Origin: Treponema sp.
GTDB lineage: Bacteria; Spirochaetota; Spirochaetia; Treponematales; Breznakiellaceae
Assembly: GCA_009777995.1 (NCBI GenBank)
Contig: WRKT01000006.1
Coordinates: forward strand, 1-64,000
Reading direction: 5' to 3'
Length of the DNA: 64,000 bases
Positions within the stretch are counted from its first letter, which is position 1, and every line of letters starts with the position of its first letter. Under the pieces are notes generated by a model. It was not told the origin of the DNA and ran no database searches. It saw nothing but the letters and a program-made list of their open reading frames with translations. Of the stretch, positions 18,226-26,044 are shown piece by piece. The position numbers and the translations under genes were made by a program.

Positions 18226-18849
18226 CTACATAACTAAAAATTTCTTTAATATATTAGAAGCAGTTTCGTCATCTGTGGTTCCCATAGACCCCAGCATCTT
18301 GAATAAATAGTATAATGCAGAAATGTCAAAAATTTTAGGGTTTATTATTTCACCCTTCGCGATAAACTCGGCCTTCCCGTAGATAATATATTCTATATTA
18401 ACATTGCGGAATTCTTCCGCAAATCTAATGGCGCATAGAAGGGCAAGGCTTTCAGGCTTATAGCCGTATGTGATATCAGCGTAAACCTCAGCTTCCCCGG
18501 GGATTTTTTCCGTCAAGTCCAATAAAAATTTATTTATGGTACGTTTTGTAGGTTCAAAGCTCGTCTCAATTTCATCATATTCCAACTTCGCACCAATCCC
18601 CGCATTTATTTCTTCAAGCTCCTGTAGGAATATTCTTTTATTCTGCTCACATTTACTGTTTTCTCCCTTGGCCAGAATGTAGATTATCCTAACCTCCTCA
18701 TCCTTTTTCATTGTCCTTGCGAGAACTCCGTTTATGGGACAGCGGACAGGCTTGTTATACTCGATGGCTTTATTGCCGTCTACCGGATATGTTATTGCCT
18801 TGACCCCGCCGGGTGATTTAGCAGGTATTATCACTATTACGACCTTCAT
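18226..18849 (-). CDS. CARF / TM1812-like sensor protein, first gene of operon
   Basis: This 207-residue protein has a Rossmann-like pattern. It opens with the strand MKVVIVIIPA and then VRIIYILAKGENSKCEQNK, where CARF proteins have a strand and a Ser/Asn loop. VYADITYGYKPESLALL (122-138) corresponds to the CARF signature D-I-T-H-G-F/Y-R. NIEYIIYGK (151-159) matches the following strand. CARF domains bind cyclic oligoadenylates made by type III CRISPR systems, but no cas gene or array lies in this window. No effector domain is fused to it, so its output is probably the coupled sigma-like protein. A strong AAGGAG precedes the ATG. A generic nucleotide-binding Rossmann protein is the alternative. 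Confidence 0.6.
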   Translation of the reverse strand: MKVVIVIIPAKSPGGVKAITYPVDGNKAIEYNKPVRCPINGVLARTMKKDEEVRIIYILAKGENSKCEQNKRIFLQELEEINAGIGAKLEYDEIETSFEPTKRTINKFLLDLTEKIPGEAEVYADITYGYKPESLALLCAIRFAEEFRNVNIEYIIYGKAEFIAKGEIINPKIFDISALYYLFKMLGSMGTTDDETASNILKKFLVM

Positions 18850-18881
18850 TTTCTGCTCCTTAGTATTAATAATGCACAGAA

Positions 18882-18920
18882 TTAGACAATCTTAATAGAA
18901 TTTATCATCAATATAATCAA
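18882..18920. promoter_or_regulatory. Divergent promoter region between sensor operon and polA
   Basis: The 100 bases between two divergent starts are AT-rich. On the minus strand a TTGATT (18920-18915), 17-base spacer, TATTAA (18897-18892) arrangement could drive the sensor/sigma operon, with its start about 36 bases before the first ATG. On the plus strand a perfect TATAAT (18912-18917) could serve polA but lacks a good -35. The two candidate elements overlap, so the promoters may compete. This is inferred from consensus matching only. Confidence 0.35.
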
Positions 18921-18949
18921 TTCCCAATTGGCAATTTTTCCGGTATCAT

Positions 18950-21826
18950 ATGGGCATGTCCAAAGAAGCCCTTTACCTTATAGATGCCTACGGCCTTATA
19001 TATCGGTCCTATTTTGCCTTTATGACTAGGCCAATGACCAATGCTGCCGGGAAGAATGTGTCGGCCTTATTCGGTTTTGCCCGAACCTTGTCAACCCTGC
19101 TCAATGACGGTGCACCTTCCGCCGCCGGAGGAATGAAAGTGCCGCAGTTGCTTGCTGCAATTTTCGACCCGCCGACCCCGACCTTTCGCCACGAGATGTA
19201 CGCCGAGTATAAGGCAAACAGGCAGAAGGCTCCGGATGACCTACATGCGCAGGTTCCTTTGGTTTTCGAACTGCTCGCCGCACTTGGTATTCCTTCCCTA
19301 ATGGCAGATGGCTTTGAGGCTGACGATATTATCGCCACCCTTGCAAAAAAATGCTTAGCCGAGGGCAGGGAGTGTTATATCATTTCTTCGGATAAGGACC
19401 TTTTACAGCTCGTCGGCAACGGGATTTGGGAGCTAAGGCCTTCAAAGGGAGCTTCCATTGACAGGGGGCTAGCCTATGAGCTTGTGGGCCCTGAGGAAGT
19501 TAAACAGGAGTGGGGAGTCAGCCCCGATAAGGTTCTGGACCTTCTTTCTCTTACAGGGGACAGCTCCGATAATGTCCCCGGTGTTAAGGGTGTTGGCGAG
19601 AAAACCGCAGGAAAGCTCATGGGCCGCTACGGTTCACTTGATGCAATTTACGAGAACCTTGCGGGGATTGAGGGGTCAATAGGGAAGAAAATTGCTGAGG
19701 GGAAGGAAAGCGCATATTTTTCAAAGTCGCTTATCAAGTTAAACGACGAGGTTCCACTTTCGATTAAGAAGATTGATGAGTTATCCATCGAAAAGCTTGA
19801 CCGAGCAGCCGGTGCGAAGATGCTCCTTCGCGAGGGCATGCGTCAAAGTGCAAGGCAATTCGATGCGAGCGCCCCTGAGGACTCTTCAGGGCCTGCACCG
19901 CAGAAAGCTTCCCGAGCGGCCTCCCGGGCAGCCGCAGCGCCCGGCGATGCTCCCGCCGAAGGACAGGCGAAGGACGGGGTCTATAAAACAATTCTAGAAA
20001 TTAATGAGTTAAAAGCTCTCCTGGAAAAGGCCAAAAAGCAAAAACTCTTAGCCCTCGACTTTGAAACAGATTCACTTGACGCATGGAATGCAAGGCCCAT
20101 CGGTATAGCGCTTGCGATACAACCTAAGGAAGGCTTCTATGTCCCTGTGGCGGCTCATAAGGGACAAACGGCCGGGGACGAGCTCCCCGCTCCCTTCCTT
20201 AACCCCGATGACGTTAAGGCCCTTCTTCTGCCCATTCTTGCAGACCCGGCTATCACCCTTGTGGCTCATAATGCAAAATACGATTATAAGGTTTCTAGGG
20301 GGTGGGGCATCCCGCGCTGGAAGTGCAAGATTTGGGATACCATGGTGGCGGCCTGGATCATTGACCCTGAGCGGAGCAGTTATTCACTCGATTCACTTTC
20401 ACGCTTCTACTTTGGCATTACCCTGACTGCGTATAAGGACATAGTCCCAAAAGACTGTACCTTCGACTCTGTTCCCCTCGAAACTGCCTGCAATTACGCC
20501 GCAGAGGATGCAGACTTCTCCCTAAGATTAAAAGACTACCTTGAAACAAAGTTTACCGAAGCCGGCCGCGAAGGCCCCACGGAAGGCCCCACGGCAGATT
20601 CTACAGCAAGCATCAATATTTTCTCAAACCTCGAAATGCCCCTCTTGCCAATACTTGCGGAAATGGAAGGGGAGGGCATTAAGATTGCAGGCAAGAAATT
20701 ACAGGATTACGGTGTTGAACTTGCAAAGGAGCTCGAGACCATCAAGGAAAAAACTTTTCAGATCGTAGGTCACGAGTTTAATCTGTCTTCCACGCAGCAG
20801 CTCCAAAAAGTTCTCTTTGAAGAGAGGGGGCTTAAACCGGGGAAGAAGATCAAGACAGGTTATTCCACCGATGTGGCAATTTTGGAAGAGCTTGCACGTG
20901 AAGACGAAGTCCCTGCCCTGATTCTAAGGCATAGAACCCTTTTAAAGCTAAAGTCCACCTATGTTGATGCACTTATAGAGCAGGCGGACAGTGCCGGGAG
21001 GATACATACCAACTTTGTTCAAACAGGAACCGCAACGGGAAGGCTTTCAAGCAGGGAGCCGAATTTGCAGAATATCCCTATAAGGGTCGAAGAGGGGCGG
21101 CGTATAAGGGAGGCCTTTATCGCAGGTCAGGGTAATGTCCTAATTTCTGCAGATTACAGCCAGATTGAGCTTGTGGTACTTGCCCATCTGTCAGGGGATA
21201 AAAACCTCATCTCCGCATTTAAGGAGGGGGGTGATATTCATGCCCGCACCGCCTCTTTAATTTTTGCAATTGACGAAAAGGAAGTTTCCCCCGAGCAGCG
21301 CCGTATTGCAAAGACAATCAACTTTGGAGTCATGTACGGCATGAGCTCCTTCCGTCTTGCAAACGAGCTGGAAATTTCCCGAACCGATGCCGCCGCCTTC
21401 ATCGAAGCCTATTTCAAAACATATTCGGGGGTTAGAAAGTATATCGAAAGTCTTATAAAGAAGACCGAAGAGACCGGCTTTGCATATACCATACTTGGAC
21501 GCAGGCGCCTGATAAATGCAATAAACTCGGCAAACAAAACCGAGAAGGCCGGTGCAGAGAGGGTCGCTGTGAATACCCCCATCCAGGGATCGGCAGCCGA
21601 CATCGTAAAAACCGCAATGCTCAAATTAGACCTTGCCCTAAGTAAGGCAAAAAGCCCTGCACGGCTCCTCCTTCAAGTCCATGATGAGCTCATCTTCGAG
21701 TGTCCCAAGGACTCTGCCAATGAGACTGCCGATTTAATAAGGAAGGAAATGGAGTCTGCCGTGAAACTAAGCATTCCCCTAAAGGTGAATGTTGAAATAG
21801 GGAAGAGCTGGGGCGACTTCCATTAA
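18950..21826 (+). CDS. polA: DNA polymerase I
   Basis: This 958-residue protein has the three usual parts. The 5'-3' exonuclease covers about 1-300 and carries an extra Ala/Gly/Pro loop near 52-66. A low-complexity linker (300-340) follows. The proofreading exonuclease has intact motifs DFETDSL (370), AHNAKYDYK (439) and YAAEDADF (516). The polymerase has motif A SADYSQIEL (733-741), motif B RRIAKTINFGVMYG (784-797) and motif C LLQVHDELIFE (907-917). Directly after motif A the usual Arg is Val (IELVV), which is unusual. The enzyme fills gaps and removes RNA primers. There is no clear Shine-Dalgarno, so the ATG at 18956 is an alternative start. Confidence 0.95.
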   Translation: MGMSKEALYLIDAYGLIYRSYFAFMTRPMTNAAGKNVSALFGFARTLSTLLNDGAPSAAGGMKVPQLLAAIFDPPTPTFRHEMYAEYKANRQKAPDDLHAQVPLVFELLAALGIPSLMADGFEADDIIATLAKKCLAEGRECYIISSDKDLLQLVGNGIWELRPSKGASIDRGLAYELVGPEEVKQEWGVSPDKVLDLLSLTGDSSDNVPGVKGVGEKTAGKLMGRYGSLDAIYENLAGIEGSIGKKIAEGKESAYFSKSLIKLNDEVPLSIKKIDELSIEKLDRAAGAKMLLREGMRQSARQFDASAPEDSSGPAPQKASRAASRAAAAPGDAPAEGQAKDGVYKTILEINELKALLEKAKKQKLLALDFETDSLDAWNARPIGIALAIQPKEGFYVPVAAHKGQTAGDELPAPFLNPDDVKALLLPILADPAITLVAHNAKYDYKVSRGWGIPRWKCKIWDTMVAAWIIDPERSSYSLDSLSRFYFGITLTAYKDIVPKDCTFDSVPLETACNYAAEDADFSLRLKDYLETKFTEAGREGPTEGPTADSTASINIFSNLEMPLLPILAEMEGEGIKIAGKKLQDYGVELAKELETIKEKTFQIVGHEFNLSSTQQLQKVLFEERGLKPGKKIKTGYSTDVAILEELAREDEVPALILRHRTLLKLKSTYVDALIEQADSAGRIHTNFVQTGTATGRLSSREPNLQNIPIRVEEGRRIREAFIAGQGNVLISADYSQIELVVLAHLSGDKNLISAFKEGGDIHARTASLIFAIDEKEVSPEQRRIAKTINFGVMYGMSSFRLANELEISRTDAAAFIEAYFKTYSGVRKYIESLIKKTEETGFAYTILGRRRLINAINSANKTEKAGAERVAVNTPIQGSAADIVKTAMLKLDLALSKAKSPARLLLQVHDELIFECPKDSANETADLIRKEMESAVKLSIPLKVNVEIGKSWGDFH

Positions 21827-21880
21827 GTGGATTCTGCCGGAGGGATTGATAAAACCCGATTGCTATACCATAATTAAACC

Positions 21881-23110
21881 ATGAAACGAAAAATTATAGC
21901 TATTATCCTAGTTTTATGCGGGATGACAGTCTTTGCCCAGGGCAGGGATATGTCATACTTTTATGAGGAGCTAACCAGGTCTCCTGCGACATTCCTCCAC
22001 CGTCTTGAAACGCTGGAAGCCGTTCGGGATGCCAATATTACGGGAATTGGCGATTTCTACCTCGATGCTTTAAGATTTATGATTACCCAACTTCCCAATA
22101 TCCATTCTCTGGAAGACAGGGAAAATGTTGAAGCAGCTCTGACCATTCTTGCAAGGGGGCTTGCCGCAGAGGTACATACTGCCGCGGCGCCCGAGCTGTG
22201 GCAAATTGTGCAGTTTGCCGATGTCGTTCATTCCCATAACGAGGGCCATTTAATGCAGGAAGCCCTTTTGGCCCTTGGGCAGGTGGGTGATCCCACTTAT
22301 GTCCAGCATATTGCCCTGCGCCTCGATAATTTTAATACGGATATCATTACCGATGTTGAAACAAGGCGAAGAGTGCAAAGAGCGGTAGTAGGCTGTATTA
22401 ATGCACTTGAGACTCTGGGCGATGCCGCAGGTTATAGGTCTGTCTTCTTTGCCTCAATGGGCTGGTATGACGGTTCGATAAGGACCATGGCCCGAAATGC
22501 CCTTCCGACCCTGCTCGATGATCCTGCCGATATAATTATCGAAATTATCAGGGACGGCTCCATAGTCCCCGCTATAAAGTACGAGGCTTTCAGGGCAATG
22601 CTCGAGACAAATGCCCCGGGCGAATCGAAGGCAAGGGTTGCTGCGACTGCCCTTAATACCGGTTGGACCCAGCTTGCCACCGACCCGAATAATCAGAGGA
22701 TTATGAGGGAAATGCGCATGGCAGCGATTGATACCATCAGGGACTTTGGTGCCACCGAAGATTCAGTGTATGTAAATCTGCGCAGGTCCTACGATAATAA
22801 CTATGTGAGCGTGGCTCCGGATTATGACGAGATAAGAAGGACCATCGGTGCCCTCTCTGCACTTGCTGATGATCAGGCTGTGAACATTCTTTTAGATGCC
22901 CTTAGGGAGCTCAATACAAGAAGGCGGCTTGGCCCCTGGCGCACAAATAGGGAAAGGCAGATATTCGGCTGGGTGCTTGTAGCAGTAGGAGCGACAGGTA
23001 CATCTAATCTGGAAATGAGAACTCTGCTTACGACGATCTCTCGCTCGGACGAGTATACGGGCATAGAACAGGGCTGGGCCAGAGACGCTCTAAACAGGCT
23101 GGGGAACTAG
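21881..23110 (+). CDS. Secreted HEAT-repeat protein
   Basis: This 409-residue protein begins with a signal peptide (MKRKIIAIILVLCGMTVFAQ, likely cleaved after AQ). The rest is a chain of paired helices with HEAT-like character, for example LMQEALLALGQVGDPTYVQHIAL, AIKYEAFRAMLET and IGALSALADDQAVNILLDAL. Such proteins act as scaffolds. No catalytic residues are visible, so I assign no enzymatic role. Export to the periplasm is predicted; there is no lipobox. It starts 54 bases after polA and ends at a perfect hairpin shared with the convergent ptsN gene. Confidence 0.8.
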   Translation: MKRKIIAIILVLCGMTVFAQGRDMSYFYEELTRSPATFLHRLETLEAVRDANITGIGDFYLDALRFMITQLPNIHSLEDRENVEAALTILARGLAAEVHTAAAPELWQIVQFADVVHSHNEGHLMQEALLALGQVGDPTYVQHIALRLDNFNTDIITDVETRRRVQRAVVGCINALETLGDAAGYRSVFFASMGWYDGSIRTMARNALPTLLDDPADIIIEIIRDGSIVPAIKYEAFRAMLETNAPGESKARVAATALNTGWTQLATDPNNQRIMREMRMAAIDTIRDFGATEDSVYVNLRRSYDNNYVSVAPDYDEIRRTIGALSALADDQAVNILLDALRELNTRRRLGPWRTNRERQIFGWVLVAVGATGTSNLEMRTLLTTISRSDEYTGIEQGWARDALNRLGN

Positions 23111-23143
23111 AATCTTATAACACCTTTTGGGTGTTATAAGATT
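23111..23143. terminator. Perfect 14-bp inverted repeat between convergent genes
   Basis: AATCTTATAACACC (23111-23124) and its exact reverse complement (23130-23143) flank a 5-base loop. The hairpin begins one base after the stop of the HEAT-repeat gene and its right arm covers part of the ptsN stop codon, so it can serve both transcripts. There is no long T-run on either side, so termination strength is uncertain. Confidence 0.6.
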
Positions 23144-23588
23144 ATTCGGCAAGGATTTTCAATACCTGATCCGAGGATTTGGCGTTGAGGATCTCTTGCC
23201 TTTTTTCTGCGCTCTTGAAAAGAAGGCTTATTTCAGCAAGAAACTGGAGATGAGGTCCTGTCTTTTCCACCGGAGAAAGAGTCATTATGAAAATCCTACA
23301 GGGTTCGTTATCCAGGGTGTCAAATTCCACAGGTGAATCTGAAATCCCGATACAAGCCACGAGGTCATTAATGGTGGGAGTTTTCCCGTGAGGAATTGCG
23401 ATCCCATGCTTCATGCCTGTCGACATTTTCATCTCGCGCTCGATGATAGCGTTATAAGCCGCCTCCCTGTCATCGATTTTTTTGGCTGCAACGAGGATGT
23501 CGAGCAGTTCGTTAATGACTTCTTCCTTTGTCGTGCCTTTTAAGTTGAGGCAGATCGTTTCTTTGGTTAGTACAGTTTTAAGATTCAT
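23142..23588 (-). CDS. ptsN: PTS IIA component, fructose/nitrogen-regulatory (PtsN) type
   Basis: This single-domain EIIA of 148 residues accepts phosphate from HPr-type proteins on a histidine. The active-site region GIAIPHGKT is present (His67). CRIFIMTLSPVEKTGPHLQFLAEIS is characteristic of the PTS EIIA type 2 / PtsN family. No membrane (IIC) or IIB partner is nearby, so a regulatory rather than sugar-transport role is likely, as is common in spirochaetes that keep only a partial PTS. It is divergent from the tcdA-like gene; the 70 bases between contain two copies of AGAACTATTG. Confidence 0.9.
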   Translation of the reverse strand: MNLKTVLTKETICLNLKGTTKEEVINELLDILVAAKKIDDREAAYNAIIEREMKMSTGMKHGIAIPHGKTPTINDLVACIGISDSPVEFDTLDNEPCRIFIMTLSPVEKTGPHLQFLAEISLLFKSAEKRQEILNAKSSDQVLKILAE

Positions 23589-23622
23589 GGTTCCAGTGTA
23601 AGGCCGCCTTGCCGAAAAGTCA

Positions 23623-23645
23623 AGAACTATTGTTCAGAACTATTG
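23623..23645. repeat. Two direct repeats AGAACTATTG, 13-bp period
   Basis: The 10-base word occurs at 23623-23632 and 23636-23645 between the divergent ptsN and tcdA-like starts. The position would suit a regulatory site for either gene. No known regulator is suggested by the sequence. Confidence 0.4.
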
Positions 23646-23658
23646 ACTAGGATTAGTT

Positions 23659-24411
23659 ATGCAATATGATGATAACCGAATTTTCCACAGATTAAGTCTC
23701 CTTGTCGGCCCGGATGCTCTAAAAGCTCTATGGGAAAGCAGGGTAATGCTGATCGGCCTTGGAGGGGTCGGCAGTTGGTGTGCAGAGGCTCTTGTCCGCT
23801 CGGGCATTGGAAATATCACAATAGTGGATTATGATACTGTCTGTTTGAGCAATACCAACCGTCAGATACAGGCCTTAAATGATACAATAGGCCGTTTAAA
23901 GGCTGAAGTCCTTGCAGAACGCTTAAAATGCATAAGCCCCGAGTGTAATATCATCCCAATTACTGAAACTTTTTCAAAACATAATACAGAAAAATTTAAT
24001 ATTGATGATGCTGATTATATTATTGATGCAATTGATAGCTTAGAGTCCAAGCTTGACTTAATTGAAACAGCTTTTTCTCACGGAAAACGGCTTTTTTCTT
24101 CTATGGGGATGGCCTTTAAGCTCGATCCCACCCAAATAAAGGTGCAGGATATATGGAACTGCAGCGGCTGCCCCCTCGCCCGCTTGGTTCGCCACGGCCT
24201 TAGAAAGCGCGGCTTTACCGGCACTTTCCCCGTGGTGTACAGCCCCGAAGTTCTTCCGAAAAAGGACCTCCCCGATGAGGAGCCCGATTATACGGAGAGG
24301 GGCACGGGCAGAAGGCCCCTTGGCAGTGCAATGCCTGTTACCGCCGCCGCAGGGATGACCCTTGCGAGCCTTGTCATAAGGGACATTGTAGGCACCTACA
24401 ACAATGAGTAA
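23659..24411 (+). CDS. tcdA: tRNA threonylcarbamoyladenosine dehydratase (TcdA/CsdL, ThiF family)
   Basis: This 250-residue E1-like protein has the adenylation-site glycine loop LIGLGGVGSWCAEALVRSG (about 31-49) and DYDTV with NTNRQ, both typical of ThiF/MoeB folds. IIDAIDSLESKLDLI and the Cys pair in WNCSGCPLARLVR fit TcdA, which uses ATP to cyclise t6A at position 37 of ANN-decoding tRNAs. Its 3' end overlaps the next gene by 8 bases. The coupling with a TtcA-like tRNA thiolase makes a tRNA-modification pair. Confidence 0.88.
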   Translation: MQYDDNRIFHRLSLLVGPDALKALWESRVMLIGLGGVGSWCAEALVRSGIGNITIVDYDTVCLSNTNRQIQALNDTIGRLKAEVLAERLKCISPECNIIPITETFSKHNTEKFNIDDADYIIDAIDSLESKLDLIETAFSHGKRLFSSMGMAFKLDPTQIKVQDIWNCSGCPLARLVRHGLRKRGFTGTFPVVYSPEVLPKKDLPDEEPDYTERGTGRRPLGSAMPVTAAAGMTLASLVIRDIVGTYNNE

Positions 24412-25144
24412 GAACCGTTTCCTCCGCAGAGCGGGAGCACCCCTAATCGTGCAGAAGCTTGCCGCAAAGGCCGTCTTTGAACAGCGGTTAATCGAGCCGG
24501 GAGATCGCATTCTGATAGCCGCCTCCGGGGGAAAAGACTCAACGGTCATGGCTATCACCCTATCAATGCTCAAAACTTCCCTTAAATTTGACTACGAGCT
24601 TAGCGCAATCCATATCTCAAGCGATTTCTGTGCATGCTGCAAGAAACTTGACCTTAAAACCCTCCTCGAAAGAAGGGGCATCCCCTTCACAGACCTCTTT
24701 GTGCCGATCATCGGGAGGCTCAAAGAGGGGAGGAAAATGAACTGCTATTGGTGCTCCACCCAGAGGCGTATGGAGCTGATAAAGTACGCAATGGAAAACG
24801 GCTTTAATAAAATCGCTCTCGGGCATCATCTTGATGATATAATCGAGACCTTTTTCATGAATATGACCGCTAAAAGCGAATTATCAACAATGCCGATGAT
24901 AATGACTTATCGTAAATACCCAATCAAAATAATTCGCCCCCTCGGCTACCTTGAAGAGAGGCAGATTATTGCATGTGCAGACGAAATGGGCATTCTAAGT
25001 GCCGTATGCACCTGTCCTTTTGGTGCGAACTCAAAGCGGAGGGACATGCGGGAGCGAATCGAGGCATTTACCGGGGGTTCCGGCGCAGAAAAACGCCGGA
25101 TTCTGGCGGCTCTTTCCGGTCAGGGTCTTTTGCATATTGATTGA
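24404..25144 (+). CDS. TtcA-family tRNA thiolase (PP-loop ATPase)
   Basis: This 246-residue protein has the PP-loop SGGKDS (41-46) that activates the target base with ATP. It has an NCYWC motif (C114, C117) and a later cysteine in VCTCPFG (202/204), matching the three cysteines that hold an iron-sulphur cluster in TtcA-type enzymes. GHHLDDIIETFF is also characteristic. The likely reaction is thiolation of cytidine 32 in tRNA, though related paralogues act on other bases. The start overlaps tcdA by 8 bases. Its last 77 bases overlap the end of the convergent FCD-regulator gene. Confidence 0.82.
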   Translation: MSKNRFLRRAGAPLIVQKLAAKAVFEQRLIEPGDRILIAASGGKDSTVMAITLSMLKTSLKFDYELSAIHISSDFCACCKKLDLKTLLERRGIPFTDLFVPIIGRLKEGRKMNCYWCSTQRRMELIKYAMENGFNKIALGHHLDDIIETFFMNMTAKSELSTMPMIMTYRKYPIKIIRPLGYLEERQIIACADEMGILSAVCTCPFGANSKRRDMRERIEAFTGGSGAEKRRILAALSGQGLLHID

Positions 25145-25856
25145 TCAGCATAATCAAGGCTTCCTGGCTCATATCAAGGTGATACCTCATTGCCTTCTCC
25201 GCCTTACTGGGCTTTTTCTCTTCAAGGGCATGAATGATGGGCAGGTGCTGCCTGTGCCTATAGTCCGGCGATAGGACTGTTGCGTGAATCTTCTCCAGAT
25301 GCTTCTTCCAAGAGACATTCAACCTATTGTGAAGGTCAGAAATGACCGGATTTCCCCAAAAACTTATTATCAACTGTTCGAAATCAAGGCCGGGATGTTT
25401 TAATGTATCGGTATGGCCTTCCTGATAGTATATAAGCCTTTTATATTCTTCGTTTTCATGCTCCCAAAGGAGCTTTATCTGCTCCGGTGTGATTAATCCT
25501 GCAACCTGACGCACGCAATAGGGTTCTATCATGTTTCGGACATCAAGCATGTGGTTAACAATCGTTAGAATGTCCTGATAATTACCTGTATCCGGCCCGC
25601 GAAAGTATTTATAGACGGACTCGTTAAAAACTTCGACAAAGATCCCGCTTCCCTGCCTTATACGGACAATCCCGTTCGTTTTAAGGCTGTGAAAGGCCTC
25701 GCGCAGGCTGGTACGGCTTATCCCGAGTTTCTGGCAAAGGATTCGCTCGGTGGGAAGCTTGTCCCCGCTCTGCAAATTTTCCTCTTTGATTAACTGGAGC
25801 AGCTTTTGTATTGCAAGCTCGTTTACGAGGACCTTTTCCCTATTCTGTGTTGACAA
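25068..25856 (-). CDS. GntR-family regulator, FadR/FCD subfamily
   Basis: This 262-residue protein has an N-terminal winged helix (about 8-75; KLPTERILCQKLGISRTSLREAF) and an all-helical FCD ligand-binding domain. Of the usual metal-binding residues, the later histidines are present (LPIIHAL, MRYHLDMS), but the first Asp/His box appears as LDFEQL, with Gln in place of the usual His. The start is a TTG with GGAGG seven bases upstream. It is divergent from a sugar-acid dehydratase gene. Two identical palindromes lie in the intergenic region, so it probably represses that operon until a carboxylate or sugar acid binds. Its C-terminus overlaps the ttcA-like gene by 77 bases. Confidence 0.9.
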   Translation of the reverse strand: MSTQNREKVLVNELAIQKLLQLIKEENLQSGDKLPTERILCQKLGISRTSLREAFHSLKTNGIVRIRQGSGIFVEVFNESVYKYFRGPDTGNYQDILTIVNHMLDVRNMIEPYCVRQVAGLITPEQIKLLWEHENEEYKRLIYYQEGHTDTLKHPGLDFEQLIISFWGNPVISDLHNRLNVSWKKHLEKIHATVLSPDYRHRQHLPIIHALEEKKPSKAEKAMRYHLDMSQEALIMLINQYAKDPDRKEPPESGVFLRRNPR

Positions 25857-25930
25857 GCCGGAGCCTCCATTTTATTGAACATCATTATATTGCCCATTAA
25901 GGTAATAATCAAGAAAAACAAAAAAAATCC

Positions 25931-25960
25931 TTGACAGCTTAATAAAATGCCCCTTAAGAT
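25931..25960 (+). promoter_or_regulatory. Sigma-70 promoter for the dehydratase/transporter operon
   Basis: TTGACA (25931-25936), an 18-base spacer and TAAGAT (25955-25960) form a good consensus promoter. The predicted start is near 25967, so both palindromic operators just downstream (from 25971) lie where a bound repressor would block transcription. Confidence 0.65.
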
Positions 25961-25970
25961 AAAAGAACTA

Positions 25971-26014
25971 TTGGTAATACCAATTTGATCAAAAAGAATT
26001 TTTGGTAATACCAA
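25971..26014. promoter_or_regulatory. Twin palindromic operators TTGGTAATACCAA
   Basis: The 13-base palindrome occurs at 25971-25983 and exactly again at 26002-26014. The centres are 31 bp apart, about three helical turns, so two dimers could bind one face of the DNA. The form T-T-G-G-T-n-n-n-A-C-C-A-A is the kind of site FadR-family regulators recognise. The divergent FCD regulator is the obvious candidate. Confidence 0.8.
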
Positions 26015-26044
26015 TTGCATTAATCACTTGATGGAGGAGTTATA

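Noticed and set aside
25823-26020. Minus-strand 65-residue ORF across the operator region
   Set aside because: It spans the promoter and both operators and has no protein-like features.
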